DNA of 64,000 bases, taken from assembly GCA_008711295.1 (NCBI GenBank), contig VUYV01000041.1, forward strand, positions 2,520,288 through 2,584,287, in the 5' to 3' direction. Source of the DNA: Anarhynchus alexandrinus. Its lineage: Eukaryota; Chordata; Aves; Charadriiformes; Charadriidae. The translations under genes and the position numbers were made by a program. Below are positions 22,531 through 36,100 of the stretch, one piece after another (within the stretch, counting starts at the first letter, position 1; each line of letters starts with the position of its first letter). The notes beneath the pieces were generated by a model. The model ran no database searches. It saw only the letters and a program-made list of their open reading frames with translations, and was not told the origin of the DNA.

Positions 22531-22745
22531 CCCCGGCATCCATCACCTCCCCAGCATCCTTCTCCTTGCTGGTGTCCATCACCTCACCAGCATCTATCAC
22601 CTCCCCAGTGTCTATTGCCTCACTGGTGACCATCACCTCGCCAGCATCCATCACCTCCCCAGTGTTGTCCATCACCTCCCCAGTGTTGTCTATCACCTCC
22701 CCAGTGTCCGTCACCTCCCCAGTGACCATTACCTCACCAGCATCC
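22531..22745. repeat. Minisatellite, 18-21 base units
   Basis: Roughly a dozen imperfect units related to CATCACCTCCCCAGTGTC, some with an extra TTG and some with AGCATC in place of AGTGTC. All differences are substitutions or 3-base steps, so the minus strand stays open for 194 codons (22202-22786), reading as GEVMD-type repeats. This is typical of a repeat with a unit length divisible by three and does not by itself indicate a gene. Confidence 0.9.
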
Positions 22746-25700
22746 CAGCACCAGCCCCTGAGGGACCATAACACCTCTCGCTGCACCGGATATTCAGGCA
22801 GATACTAATTTATCCAGGAAGGTATTAATTTATCCAGTTCCATGATCGATAGGTTTGTGCGATTCTGCTGCCCCCTACAGTATTCGGGATGGGAGAGTGT
22901 GAGAACAAATATCTACTCTCGACGTGGATTTTTGGTTTTCTTCTGTCTTCAAACATTCATAGCGAGTGCAGGGCTCCAGTAATTCTCAGGTGGCAAATTC
23001 AGTGTATTTCTAAATGCGTGGTCCCTCAACCACCTTTCTGGTAGTAGTAATCCCCTTCAGACCTTCTTATCTTTTAGAAAGAGGACTGATTTTAAATGCT
23101 TATAACACACCTATGTGCATACACATATTCCTGTACAGCACAAACAGATGGATATGTTGGCTCTTTGAACAAACCTTTCTGGTGAAGTCTGGTTTGCAAA
23201 TGAGGCGAGGTATGCAGCTAAAACACAGTACTTTGCATTTAATAACTCACTGAAAAGTGAGTAGAACTATGGTGGAGTCGGGTGTTATCTTGTGATACTG
23301 CTCCACTGGTTCAATACCACACCACCACATACTCTTCATCTTCCTCCTGAACATTCTCTCTTGCTAGGTGTGCAGAAGATGATTGATGGGAAAGGTGGTA
23401 GATGGTGCATTACTGCTTCCAGGAGTTCCTGCTGCTGACTCTGGCTCTCCCTGGCAGTATTGCAGTATGTCTGAAAGCAGAAATTAAAGAGGAATCTTGC
23501 AACAGAATCACACCAAAGGCAGAAGGATGCTCCATGGAGGGGAGATGCTTCAGCAGCAGTGGTGGGGCGAGAGCTGGTGCATCAGGAATGACATGCAGCA
23601 TGCTGTGGTGGAGCCTGGCACTCGCCAGATCACTCCTGCCTGTAAGAGCAGTGGGGAGAAGATGATTCAGCCAGAGCAGAAGGGAGCACCCCCCCATCTG
23701 CAAGCAGCTCATGTCTCTGTGAGCAGTGGGGTGGCAGGCAAATGAAGATATCTAGAACCAACAGCCTCACTGCGGCGCTGTCTTATGGCAGCGCAAGTGC
23801 TGCAAAATCATCTTCTGCATATTCAAATATTTCAGGGCATAAGTTCAATGAGCTGCTCTTTCTGCCCTTGGGAGGACCACCAGCAAACATTAAATTCCCA
23901 CCCGTGTTTGCACATCCCCATGTTTAATTGCATGCCTGGCTGTCCAGTGCTTCTGTGAGCAAGCGCTAGAAGTCAAACAGAACCTGGCCTGGATGCTTCT
24001 TACGTTTCTCACATCTACACTTTTTTTTTTTTTAGCTTTAGTCTCGTTGAGCAATTCCAGAGAGAATGTCAAAGAGCAAAGGTGACATCTGCAGCTCTAT
24101 TTCTGGATATCCAGTCTCCGATTCCAGCCACTCATAATATTAGTTATTAAGGCCAAGGTTTTTCTTTAGAACGCTGTCCCACCACAGAAAGCTACTGATT
24201 TTACTCGGCCTTTTAGAAACACAGCAGTCTGCCCAGATTTCTTTCTTTCCACGGCTTGTCCTTCAGGGGATAGTGAAAAAAAATTTGGAACTGTATCCAC
24301 CTTTAAATGGACTGCTAGACTTTGTGATAAACTATAATTTTTCTTCCTATCTGTACACTACAGCTACTACAGTCTGCTTCTAAAGAAACATAGAATTTTA
24401 GTATGAAAATGAATGAATGAAAGGCAGAGCGCCTGCAGGGTTCTACTGCATTTGGTGGCCGGGTAGCAGAGATGAGATCTGCACGCAGCGATTTCTGTGG
24501 GGTCATTTACCGGTAAACGACCAGCCCTAGCTGAGGTTTTTGTGGAATTGCGCTCATGACTGACTCGTCTCTGAGACTTCCACTTTAAATACCTCAGAAC
24601 ACTGTCACTATAGGTGACAAATAATAAATGTTTAACCTGAAAGATAAACTCATTTGTGAATATCCTGAGGTGTGAGGTTGACTTTATAGACGTCCTTCGT
24701 GTTGATGCCTTATTTCAGAATACTTTGCATCAAACTGCTCCTGGGGGCAATGCAGAGACAGGACTGGCGCAGAGCTGGTGCTGAGTCTCCTTGGTGCCCC
24801 CAGTACGCCGCTGGCAGGACCCCAGCCACCCTCCCCTTTCAGTGGTTTACTGAAAGCTCATACACAGCGCTCTGGAGGTGTTTAAACCCCAGATGGGAAT
24901 CTGGTGATAATGCCGGGTTTTTTCCCTAATTATCTTGCCATCACATACCTCCTCTCCTTAGGCAAACCGAGTAAGCTAATGACTCAACCTGTGGCATGTT
25001 GAAGGCTTCTGGAAAACTTCATTTTTCCGCACCATCTCAGGCTTGTGTGCAACGTGCCTGTATGAATCCTGTCAGGGAAGGGGCTGGAGACTACAAAGAG
25101 CAGAAAAGGGTCCCTTCCTCTTCCTTTTCCACCCTTTGACCACATCTAAGGCAGGCCAGGACCACAGGAATTTTTTATCTTTTGTGAAGCTCCACAATTG
25201 AGATCACAGAGGGATAAAGGAGAAATTTTATTTTCCCCATGTGTAAAACAGGGATAATACTTCTGTATTTGACAACAGCACTGTTGTAAGCGATCACTGA
25301 CGAGAAAAGGGTCAAAATAACAATGGTTGTAATCTACGTTCACGAAGTGTACCTCTAGCTGTCGGGGTTCTGGTTTGCAGCACGCCTCGCCAAACCACAT
25401 CTTACAGGTAGCGATTCTTGGCTCCATCAGAGCCTCAAACAGGGAGTCTCAGACCAGCAGCATTGGCAAAGCAATGGCCTTTCATTAAGACGTGCCAACA
25501 GGTAAGGGACATTCAGTTAAACACAATGTTTAAGAATAAACATTTGAAAACATAGTTATTGTCTTCCTGCCAAAACTTTCAACACGTATGCCTGGTAACA
25601 AAGAGAGACTTTCTTTTTATGAGAGTCTGGGAAAGTGCAATCCCATTTTGCAATGTGTTGTTTTAACTCTATTAATGCCACTGAAGTCTATGGACCTTTA

Positions 25701-26273
25701 TAGCTGTCAGGAGGCTTTTGTTTCTGTGGATATTGGCTACAAAGTCAATACAAATCCATCCTTCCTTAATAACAGTTGTACAGCCACACTTCAAGCTTCG
25801 TGACTCAAAGCAGAATATTTCTTAGAGATACAGGGGTATAACAGATCTCCACATCTCACTCACAGTTAAGTCTTCACAACTATTTCCAAGTAGTTTACAA
25901 ACAGGTGTACAGCCTAAGTGTATTTAAGTAGTAACTATATACAGTCTGTGAACTCCACAGACTGCCATTTTCCTGTGTTTCAGATGGGAAGATAACTGCT
26001 ATTTTGTCCAGAGCCTTTAGCCATTAAAGCAGAGAAGACAGTGAAGAATGAGGTTCCTGCAAAAACTGAAGATGACTTAGTTTTTCTACTTAGAGGTGAA
26101 ACTTAGCTTCTACTGAAACAAGGCTACAAAGCGTTACAGCTGCATCCTCTTAATTAACTCATTCAGAGCTGAAGGAATCATTACCAAATCAGCAGCAGTC
26201 TGCAGTAAACACATCACGGTTATTTTTTAAAAACTTTTCTGTTGTTCATTCCACAGTCTATATTATCATCATT

Positions 26274-26650
26274 ATAGAATCATAGAATGGTTTAGGTTGG
26301 AAAGGACCTTGAAGATCATAGAGTTCCAACCCCCCTGCCATAGGCAGGGACACCTCCCACTAGACCAGGTTGCCCAAGGCCATGTCCAATCTGGCCTTGA
26401 ACACCTCCAGGGATGGGGCCTCAACAACCTCTCTGGGCAACCTGTTCCAGTGCCTTACAACCCTCAAAGTAAAAAAAAATTCTTCCTAATGTTTAATCTA
26501 AACCTGCCCTCTTCCAGTTTAAAGCCATTCCCCCTCGTCCTATCACTACATGCCCTAGTAAAAAGTCCTTCCCCAGCTCTCCTGCAGGCCCCCTTTAGGT
26601 ACTGGAAGGCCACAATAAGATCTCCCTGGAGCCTTCTCTTCTCTGGAGAA
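26274..26650 (-). mobile_element. CR1 LINE fragment, minus strand
   Basis: Begins with ATAGAATCATAGAATGGTTT (the reversed CR1 3' tail) and continues through GGTTGGAAAGGACCTTGAAG, AACCTGTTCCAGTGCCT and CCCCTCGTCCTATCACTACA, all standard CR1 3' sequence in reverse. About 380 bases, moderately diverged, inserted about 0.5 kb beyond the 3' end of SNRPF. Confidence 0.95.
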
Positions 26651-27173
26651 GGAGAGAAAAAGCTATTCCTGCAGCTCCTTCAATCTGCTCCGGGATGCAG
26701 CTTAGAATGACACAAGAAACTCACATACAGGGCATGAAACGTTCTTCACTTTCTATTACATGCTAGTCTGTATTCAGTATGACTACCTGATGGCAAAGCA
26801 CTGATACTGATGCTAAACTGAGCTGATATATGAATGAACCATCTATTTTCTTTTGGAGTACACAACTTGGAAGATTTAATTTATTCCAGGAATCACTTAA
26901 ATTCAGCTATTTTCCTTGACAGTAACAGTATTTGTCGACACTGGTAATATTTAAAAGTTGGGTGGGGGTTGCTTGTTTGTTTTTAAATATTCACTTCTTA
27001 TTCTGATATTTTCAGTTTAAATTGAAATAGTTGCCTATTCCTCCAGCATTAGTTTTTTGGACGCCAATAAAAGATTAAAGACCTTTTCAAGAGTTAACTT
27101 CTCCATATTAAAATACAATGGAAAAAAAAGTAAACACATTATTACAAAATTATGAAAAAAGAAAAAGAAAAAG

Positions 27174-27179
27174 TTTATT
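27174..27179 (-). terminator. Probable SNRPF polyadenylation signal
   Basis: TTTATT on the plus strand gives AATAAA on the minus strand only about 19 bases past the stop codon. This implies a very short 3' UTR; it is the nearest clear signal. Confidence 0.6.
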
Positions 27180-27197
27180 TCCAGATATACAAAACAC

Positions 27198-28499
<1,302 letters not shown>

Positions 28500-28707
28500 G
28501 GCGGCGCGGCGCGCGGCGGCGCGAGGAACGCAGGCCCAGGCGGGAACCCCTCGTGCGCGTCGCGGGCAGCGAGAGAATGGGAGGCAGCGCCGCTCCGGCT
28601 TCCACTTCCGGGGGCGCCGCTCTCACCTCTGACCCCTCAACCCCACCGAGCCGCACTTTCAATAGGCTGGGGCGCCCCAACGCGCCAGGCGAAAAGCTGG
28701 GCTACCC

Positions 28708-28780
28708 ATTGGCTGGGTGGTGCCGAGGGGGCCTTCTCTCATTGGCCGGACTGGCCGCCCTCCCCCCTTTCCCAGCCAAT
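28708..28780. promoter_or_regulatory. Three CCAAT boxes (NF-Y type) at about 33-base spacing
   Basis: ATTGG at 28708-28712 and 28741-28745 and CCAAT at 28776-28780, in the contexts CCATTGGCTGGG, TCATTGGCCGGA and AGCCAATCAC. Multiple NF-Y sites at regular 30-odd base spacing are common in cell-cycle and bidirectional promoters. They lie about 210-280 bases upstream of the SNRPF start codon. Confidence 0.75.
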
Positions 28781-28835
28781 CACTGGTTCAGCGGGGCTGG
28801 GGTAGTGCCGCTGCCGCCGGGTGCTTGGGGCCGCC

Positions 28836-28988
28836 ATGGCGGCGGGGGACCGGTTTCATGAGCACCTCAAGGCCGTAGGCCTTTCCCTCCCTCCCGGCTT
28901 GCGACCTCCTCGCCACCCCGTAGCCCCGCAGGCCCCACGGGGCCGGTTTCGCTCCCCTCAGGCCGGCAGCCAGCTTATTTTGCCTTGA
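28836..28988 (+). CDS. Possible 50-codon open frame divergent from SNRPF
   Basis: Starts at an ATG in an excellent Kozak context (GCCGCCATGG) and reads MAAGDRFHEHLKAVGLSLPP onwards, ending QLILP before TGA. It lies on the far side of the CCAAT cluster, where a divergent transcript would begin. A GTAGGC inside codon 14 could serve as a weak donor. I do not recognise the peptide, and high GC content favours chance open frames. It may be a first exon, a non-coding divergent transcript, or nothing. Confidence 0.2.
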   Translation: MAAGDRFHEHLKAVGLSLPPGLRPPRHPVAPQAPRGRFRSPQAGSQLILP

Positions 28989-29663
28989 AAGCCGGACGGG
29001 CAGAGCAGCAGCTGCCCTCCCGGCCCGGAGCGGACGCCCCACTTCGGAGCGATCCTGTGTGTGTGCGCTTCGCAGCCGGGTGTTGCTTGCCTTTCACCTC
29101 GGGATTTACCAGCTTTGAGGGCCGTGTTCCGCTCAGCAGCCGTTAGCATGTCGGTGTTTCCGTCTCTCTCTATGCAGGTAGATCTCCACGGGGTGGCAGT
29201 GCTGAACGCGTACGGCGGCTGTGGCGCGTAACGGGAGGCCTCTGACAAACTCTTCGGATGTTACCTGCGAGCCTTGCAGGCGGTGACAGTGTGGCGACAC
29301 CGATTCGTGTTTAAGAATGGATTTGCGGACCAGTACGTTTTCATTACTCCACACGGATGGATAGAAAACCCCAGAGTTTATAAGACACATAAGCGATGTC
29401 CTTGCCAATGCGCGATTGCTCTACTCAGTCTCATTTGAATCCCAGGCAAAGAAGTTGCCAGAGCTTTTCTTGACTGTAGAGAGCATCAGTCTGTTCACAC
29501 TCATGAAACGTCGGTCCTGCTGTAGCTGTAATTTGTGACACTTAACGTTTGACAGGCAAATGTGTTGAACCAATGTTTGTACTATTTACTAATTTCTCAA
29601 CTCTACACTGTCTTCTACTACTCTATGTGTATAGTCATCAAATGCCACAATGTGTGTATATTT

Positions 29664-29945
29664 CACGGAATTTTCAGAGTTGGAAGGGATCTCTAGAGAT
29701 TATCTAGTCCAACTCCCCTGCTAAAGCAGGATTGCCTGGAGCACATTACTCAGGACTGCATCCAGGCGGGTCTTGAAAATCTCCAGAGAAGGGGACTCCA
29801 CAACCTCCCTGGGCAGCCTGTTCCAGTGCTCTGTCACCCGAACCGTAAAGAGGTTTTTCCATGTATTTGAACAAAACTTCCTATGTTCTAACTTGTGCCC
29901 ATTGCCCCTTGTCCTGTCACAGGGAACCACTGAAAAGAGTCTGTG
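29664..29945 (-). mobile_element. CR1 LINE fragment, minus strand
   Basis: Reverse-oriented CR1 3' region without its extreme tail: TTGGAAGGGATCTCTAGAGA, CTCCACAACCTCCCTGGGCA, CCTGTTCCAGTGCTCTGTCA and CCCATTGCCCCTTGTCCTGT. More diverged than the copy at 26274, and probably of another CR1 subfamily. Confidence 0.92.
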
Positions 29946-32900
29946 TTCCTGCATACGGCATATTCCTTTCATCTTTAATGCATTGGATGCTGAATGTGGA
30001 AAACATACATTCAGGGGCTAACCTTTCTGTAACAGAACTGTTAATTTTTTTGTGCACTTTACCTTCCAAAGGTCAGTCTACTGCCCTAGTGTTGAAAACA
30101 CAGCCATCGTCACCAGCTTAAATCTGAATGTTTAATGCTGTTGACTCAAAAACCTATCTTCTCCAGATCAGACTGTCCTCATGCACAGTGGTTGCGGTAC
30201 CTTTATGGATGGATAGGAGTGAATGAGAGTTGGAACTGTAATTCTTTTCAACTAGCATATATCAAAAGTGCACTCATACTTGTTTCCATGATCATCAGAA
30301 ATGAGTGTGGTTTTCTTTTAGGGTGTATTGGATGGGCAGCAAAGACAATATAAAAATTATGCTAATAGTATTTCTGATAGCAAGACTCACTATGGGCCAA
30401 CTGAAAGAGTAACTAAGTTACAAGATTTCTGTAAGGAAGTCTGTGTTGAGCCTATATAGGAAAAGCATGAATACAATGGGAAATGGTATATATAACAAAA
30501 TTTTTTCATGCCATTTGGAGTAAATAATAGCTGCTTTCAAGTGATAATATGTACAGTGTGGCAGAACACAGACACAGCTTAGAGTGAGTGTCTTGGATAA
30601 AATCATACTGTGGGAGTAATTTTTGCACTTTTCTGATAATTGCCAAGGATAAATATGTATATCTGTGAATGGCAATGTAACAGGTTTGGTATGTTATCTG
30701 TAAACAGTACTTCTTATTTTTACATATTGAACCACTTTTGATCACAGTGTCTCCTACTCATGTTGGGAAAACTTTTTGTGTACCAAGAAATACAGGAGCA
30801 TTTACATTCAGCTTTTAATACACTCTGTTGCTCTGGCAGATGAGTAAATACTCCAGCCCTGTTGTTATAAAATTATCAAAAAACAGAAGAATTTCCCAGG
30901 GTCATAGATATCAGCACAGAAGTTAGAGAGGGGGAGTGCTTAAATTCTAGTTTCATAATCAGTGCATGAATTCACGCGTCAGTAATCTCATCAGCTGTAG
31001 ACTGGGTCTGCAGCAATTTTGTGTGGCGGTAGGGTAGGAAGGAGTGAAAGCACAGAATGCGTGACTACATCTGATGTAGTTAACTGGATAACTTGGTTAA
31101 TCTGGAAATGAATTAGCTTTTGCGCTTTTTTCCCCCTCTGAGGAATCTGGTGTTTACCTTGTTGACTGAATCATTCTGACTCAGAGACAGTTTGCTTACG
31201 CAGGTCTTCTCCTGACCTCCAGCACAGGGGTGAAGTTCACCTTTTGTCCTCTTTGTATTTCCCCATGTAATAGGGGAAGTAATCGTTTGCATTCTTTTCT
31301 GCCTTTGGGTCAGGGTATTTAGGCTGCTGCTCAACAGGAAATGAACAGGAAAGAGTTTTTGTCATAGATTAATCCAAACCTTAGATCTTGGGTGGATGAA
31401 TAGGATTTTCTCTTACGGCTCAGGGGTGGGAATTTAACATGACTGCCTGCACTCTCTTCCTGAGGGAAGACATTAAGTAGCTGGACATCCGATGCCAGCA
31501 GCATTTCTGGTGGAGGGACTCATTAGATGGCGTTATCTGTGTAAGTGCAAATGCTCACTGACATCATTAACACGCCATGTCACCATAATGCCAGGCAGAG
31601 AGGGCTAGTGCCTGTACCCTCACATTGCTGAGAGAAAGCTGAGCTGCCCAAAAATACCTCCTGATTGAGCCGAGTTTGCTGAGACAGGAACTCCCTGGAA
31701 TAACCCCCCTTCTGCCTGCCGTAAACACATTTCTTAAGGAAACTTTTGGAGCTGCCCCATGTTCCAGCTTCTGGGTTGCACGTTTAGTGACTATCCCGTG
31801 CCTCTTCCTAGCGATATCCCACTGTAAACGGGGTTTTGATCTGCCGCACTCTTCTCCCACATCAAGCAAGTTACTTCTGATACCATGCAGTTCATCTCCA
31901 CCAGAGTAGTAGCAGCATCAACTTTGCCATCACACCAAAGACACCATGAGGTGGGCACCAGTTGCAATCAGAGAACTTAAAGCAGCCGTAGAGGCACAGC
32001 CCTGAATTAAGAGTGGGGAGAGCTGAGTTAACAAAAAGGAAGTTCCACCAGGAGACAGTACCTTCAAAGGACAGGTTTGCATCAAAACAAATCCAGTGTA
32101 GCAGCACAGAGTTAGCCCTGCTATGCGATGGATAAACCTCTGTTGGGTTCATAATTGACAAAGCCATGGAAGAACCTGTTGCTCTCCCTGTATGAACCTT
32201 TCCCAGGTGAAGAGATACCACCCTCCTTCCTCCCCCTTGCCAGAGTCCCAGACCGCAGTGTCTGGTTCTTGAAAGTATTAGGTGATATGATGGCTCGGTC
32301 TAAGCTAGACAGTTGTTAAGTAGCTTTGTGCAGACCAGGAGTTGGTTTTAACAAGCTGTCTATTCTAACTACTTGGGGATGCAGTGGTTTATGACTCTCA
32401 CGGGCCTAGAAGGATTTTGAGGCTGTGTGTACCCTTGGAGACTTTTGCTGCTCTAGCAATACTGCTAAAACGTGAAGAGGATCTAGGACTCAGGCCAAAT
32501 TTTGCCATGAAATAAACTTATTTTTCCTTCAGCAATAGGCATAATGGAAGATTTGCCATTATAAATCGTACTGTAATGGAAAATTTGCTCACACCCACAA
32601 ATTTTCTGTAGAAAGTATCTGATGAAAATTCATCTACAAATCTTTTCCAATAAGAAATACAAATTTTTTTGTATGTCCAAAAAATCTGTATCAGTTATCG
32701 GCTCTTGGTGACTTGAGAACTGCTGTGGCAGTATGTGTGGATTGTCAATAGTCCTCACACGAGGTATAATCCTGACCACCTGAGACTTTGCCAGAATAAA
32801 CCAGTTTCTCTTCAGACAGTATTTTCATAGAGATCTCTACCAGTAAAACATCTTTCCTCTCTCTATTGATGATTTGTCATTTTAATAACACCATCTTTGA

Positions 32901-32959
32901 TCAAATCTCCATGAATGAGGTAATAACCATCCACCACAGGCCTTCACCGTGGATAAGAA
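29946..32959. other. Intergenic, no gene recognised
   Basis: Unique AT-moderate sequence. Open frames reach about 110 codons (for example 31892-32221 minus) but none has a recognisable domain. No RNA gene or repeat was recognised. Confidence 0.5.
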
Positions 32960-33102
32960 CTGGAATCCCTGGAGGTATTTAAAGGACATGTAGATATGGC
33001 GCTTAGGGACATGGTTCAGTGGTGGACTTGGTAGTGTTAGGTTAATGGCTGGACTTGATGATCTTAAGGGTCTTTTCCAACCTAAATGATTCTGATTCTA
33101 TG
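32960..33102 (+). mobile_element. CR1 LINE 3' fragment
   Basis: A short plus-strand CR1 end: CTGGAGGTATTTAAAGGACA, TTCAGTGGTGGACTTGGTAG, GGCTGGACTTGATGATCTTA and CTTTTCCAACCTAAATGATT, ending with a shortened ATTCTGATTCTATGG tail. Confidence 0.92.
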
Positions 33103-36100
33103 GTTTTATGATCCAGTAGGTAGTAACATCAGGCTCCAGAAGAAGAGAGGTCTTTAATTTCTCTCTGACATCCTAGGATCATCAACCGAACCAAAGCCAA
33201 GCTGTTCTGTAGAGGTGGGTATAGAGAATCCAAGTGCATGGGGCCACAAAACTGGTCAACCTGTTTCAGGTTTGATCCAGCTAACATGCCTCTTTCTGCA
33301 TGCAGCCACATTCACATTTTGGTGCATTTCTGTAGCCTAGAATAGATGTTTGGTCTTGCTGAACGACACTTGGAGCCAGCTGAATGGAAGGACACAGGGG
33401 AACCATAAAACCCAAGAGAGACTTACCGTCAGCCCTGCGTGCCCAACAGTGACTGGCCTACCAATGTGAGGAAACACAAGCGAGATGCAAAAGTCTGTTT
33501 GGGGTAGACTTGCCCAGTGAGCAGAGATGGTGCTGTGAAGGACTCCCAGTGCAGGAGGCAGGGGTGAGCCTGGGAAGAAGGGAACGCAGTGTTTCTTCTC
33601 AAGTGGAGGATTTGTGTGCAGTTTCAGATCAACGCAATGCCTTTTGCCTGCAGAGTGGTGTTGGTATGAAATGAGATTTGGGGGGTGGTAGGTAGATGCT
33701 ATCAAAAGCCCAGGTCTTGATGGAGTCACAAAAATTTTTTGTGCCCCACCCCCCACCCCAAGGTTTGCCGGAGTGGCCCTGCTGTGAACCTGTCACCAGG
33801 CTGGGCTGTGCCAGCGAGAAGGGGCATGGGATGGGTATTGTACAGAAATTACAGGAACATTAAAGCCTCCCTTTATGAATATTGAAAACCTTTATTTGTT
33901 TGTGCAAATAGTATTCATGCAAATTATGCAGCTACACTAATGGGAGGCCCTTTAAGAATGTGTCTCTGAAAACACGGGCTCCTTTGCCAAGAAATAATGG
34001 GACTTCCTTAATTATCAGCTCTTATCTTCTGGTTTTGGCAAACTTTTGTTGCTTTATGTTGTTTCTTTTATGCTTTGACATTAATGAATTGGAATTGAAA
34101 TTTTGTGCTGAGGAAAACAAAGTGATCTGTATAAATAATAAAATGGCATTTTGTGTGTGTCAAAAAGAGGGGGGATCAAGCACTGTACAGAAGGAATTTG
34201 GAAACTGTGCTTTCACACAAACATCTTAATGGAAACTAATAGCTGGCTCCAAAACACAGAAGTGGTTCAAGAGTTGGTGTTTTGAGAAATCTGTCTGAGC
34301 AGAGCTCAGAAAGTCTGGCTGGTGGTGGAGGCTCTCCATGTTAGGTGGCAAGCTGTATTTTAACAGAGGAGCTTGTCTGCTTCTTCTCTTGTCCCTCTGC
34401 TTCCAGCCATAGCTGACATCCCAGTGGCAGTGGTACAAACCTAACAACAGTTTCTAAACCTTAATAGTTCTTTATTCGTGCTGAAGCCCTCTTGGACAAA
34501 CGGTTACCCTGACAAACAGAGGAAAGTAATTTTTAACAGTGAATCTTACGGGTCAAAAAGAGAAGAAGGAGTGTTTAGGCAATGGCACCTAAACACCCTA
34601 CACAGGTCACCAGGGCATCGCTGGTAAAGAGAGACTACGCATTGTACAAGAGATTCCCTCACTGTTTCAGAGAAAGAGCAGAAGGAAACTAGCTGTTGAG
34701 GAGAAAGTAAGAGAGAGAAACTCCGCTGGGTTAAAAGAAGGAGCTAAATCCAGGACTCCTGAACTCCTTAGAAAACTCTGTCTGAGCCCAAGCAATATTC
34801 TGGAGAGATGAGGCACAGAAATAGGACCCCAGGCCCCAAAGAAACCAGTGACTCATAAAGGCTGACTGGCAGCTGTAGGGACAAATATGTCCTGAACTCC
34901 CTCCATTACACTGTGAGGCACTGAATGTGCTGTGGTTTTATTAATTTGGCCAGATACATGTATTTTTGTGATAGCCAAAGGGGAGAGCAACTTGAGGTTG
35001 GAGCCTCTGCAAAATCTGCTGGGCTATTTGCTGTTTACACCTCTCCCAGGGGAGCCACAGCTGATCTTGGGGCAGCTGGGCCAGAAAGTCTCATTTCCAG
35101 GAAGGGGCTGCAGACAGAAAAAATCCCCAACCCCCCATACTCTGAAAGTGTTCCAGAGGCGATGTCTGCATTTCGTGTTTGACTTGAACCTGAGCCCAGG
35201 GCCCACATCTCAGCTGGGAGGCAGCGATCACTGCCCTGCATCTGAGACCAGTGACTTCTGCCTCTCCGCTAAACTTGTGGTCCTTTTGTGGGGACCTCTC
35301 CAGGGCCAGGGAGTGGCAAAGGTCTGCTGAAAGTCAAACCTATGTGTACAAACCTTCCCCATGGAGGAGAGTGGAGAAGAAGCTTTTGTGCAGCCTGATC
35401 CTGGTCAGCTACCAGAACCTCTGAGCGTCTTATTGCATGCCTGAAACAGGCAGGAGTCCAAGCTTGTGTAGGTGGGCAAGCTTTTCTCAGACACCACAAA
35501 CCCCATAGGGTTAGCCTGCCCGAAATAGGAAGGGTTACAGGGACCAGGAATTACCTGTGGGGGTGGTCAGTGGATTAGGAGCAGACACACAAAAGACTGC
35601 AGCGTGCTCAAGGCAAAAGTAACTGGAAATCCCATGGTTCAACAAGCATCATCTGATACAAATCCAGGAGAGAAAGAGAGCATGGCTGTAGCTGTTTATG
35701 CTGGTTTTCTGCCAACCGTTCCCGAATTACCAGTGCCCTGACTTTCATACTTCTTGGGGCAGTGCCCAGCTGTATGTGCTGGACGCAGTGTGTCGCCACA
35801 GAAATGCCTGTCTTCAAAATGCTTTAAGACTTCAGTAAGTTGGAGTTTTGGCCAGACAGGTTCCCACTGCATTGCGTCAATGGCAACGGTGCTCGCTGGG
35901 AGCAGCTCTACCTGCTTCATTTCTAACCAGGAGGCCATTGATGTGCTGGTGTTCCCTTGGCACAAGTGCTTTCTGTAACGTTTTAGATTGCTATTTAGTT
36001 TGCTGTTTCTGCCTTCATTTTGCTGAGTACTCTGTTAGATCGGTTATACAACTGTTACTTTTTTTCCCAAAGAGCACAGAGGATGGGAGCTGACCCCTCT

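Larger units (their letters stand above)
22210..27170. other. AMDHD1-SNRPF intergenic interval, no CCDC38 found
   Basis: About 5 kb with a minisatellite, one CR1 fragment and otherwise unique sequence. Translating the available open frames on both strands gave no coiled-coil or other recognisable protein segment. In human the same interval is occupied by CCDC38. A plus-strand open stretch at 22206-22391 has no start codon and no known resemblance. Confidence 0.6.

Noticed and set aside
22202..22786. 194-codon minus-strand frame with GEVMD repeats
   Set aside because: Explained by a minisatellite with unit lengths divisible by three; no evidence of a gene.
26297..26710. 137-codon plus-strand open frame
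   Set aside because: It lies mostly within the reverse-oriented CR1 fragment and is antisense to it.
29721..29972. 83-codon minus-strand frame with [19 protein letters not shown]
   Set aside because: This is the remnant C-terminal CR1 coding sequence in the fragment at 29664-29945, not a host gene.
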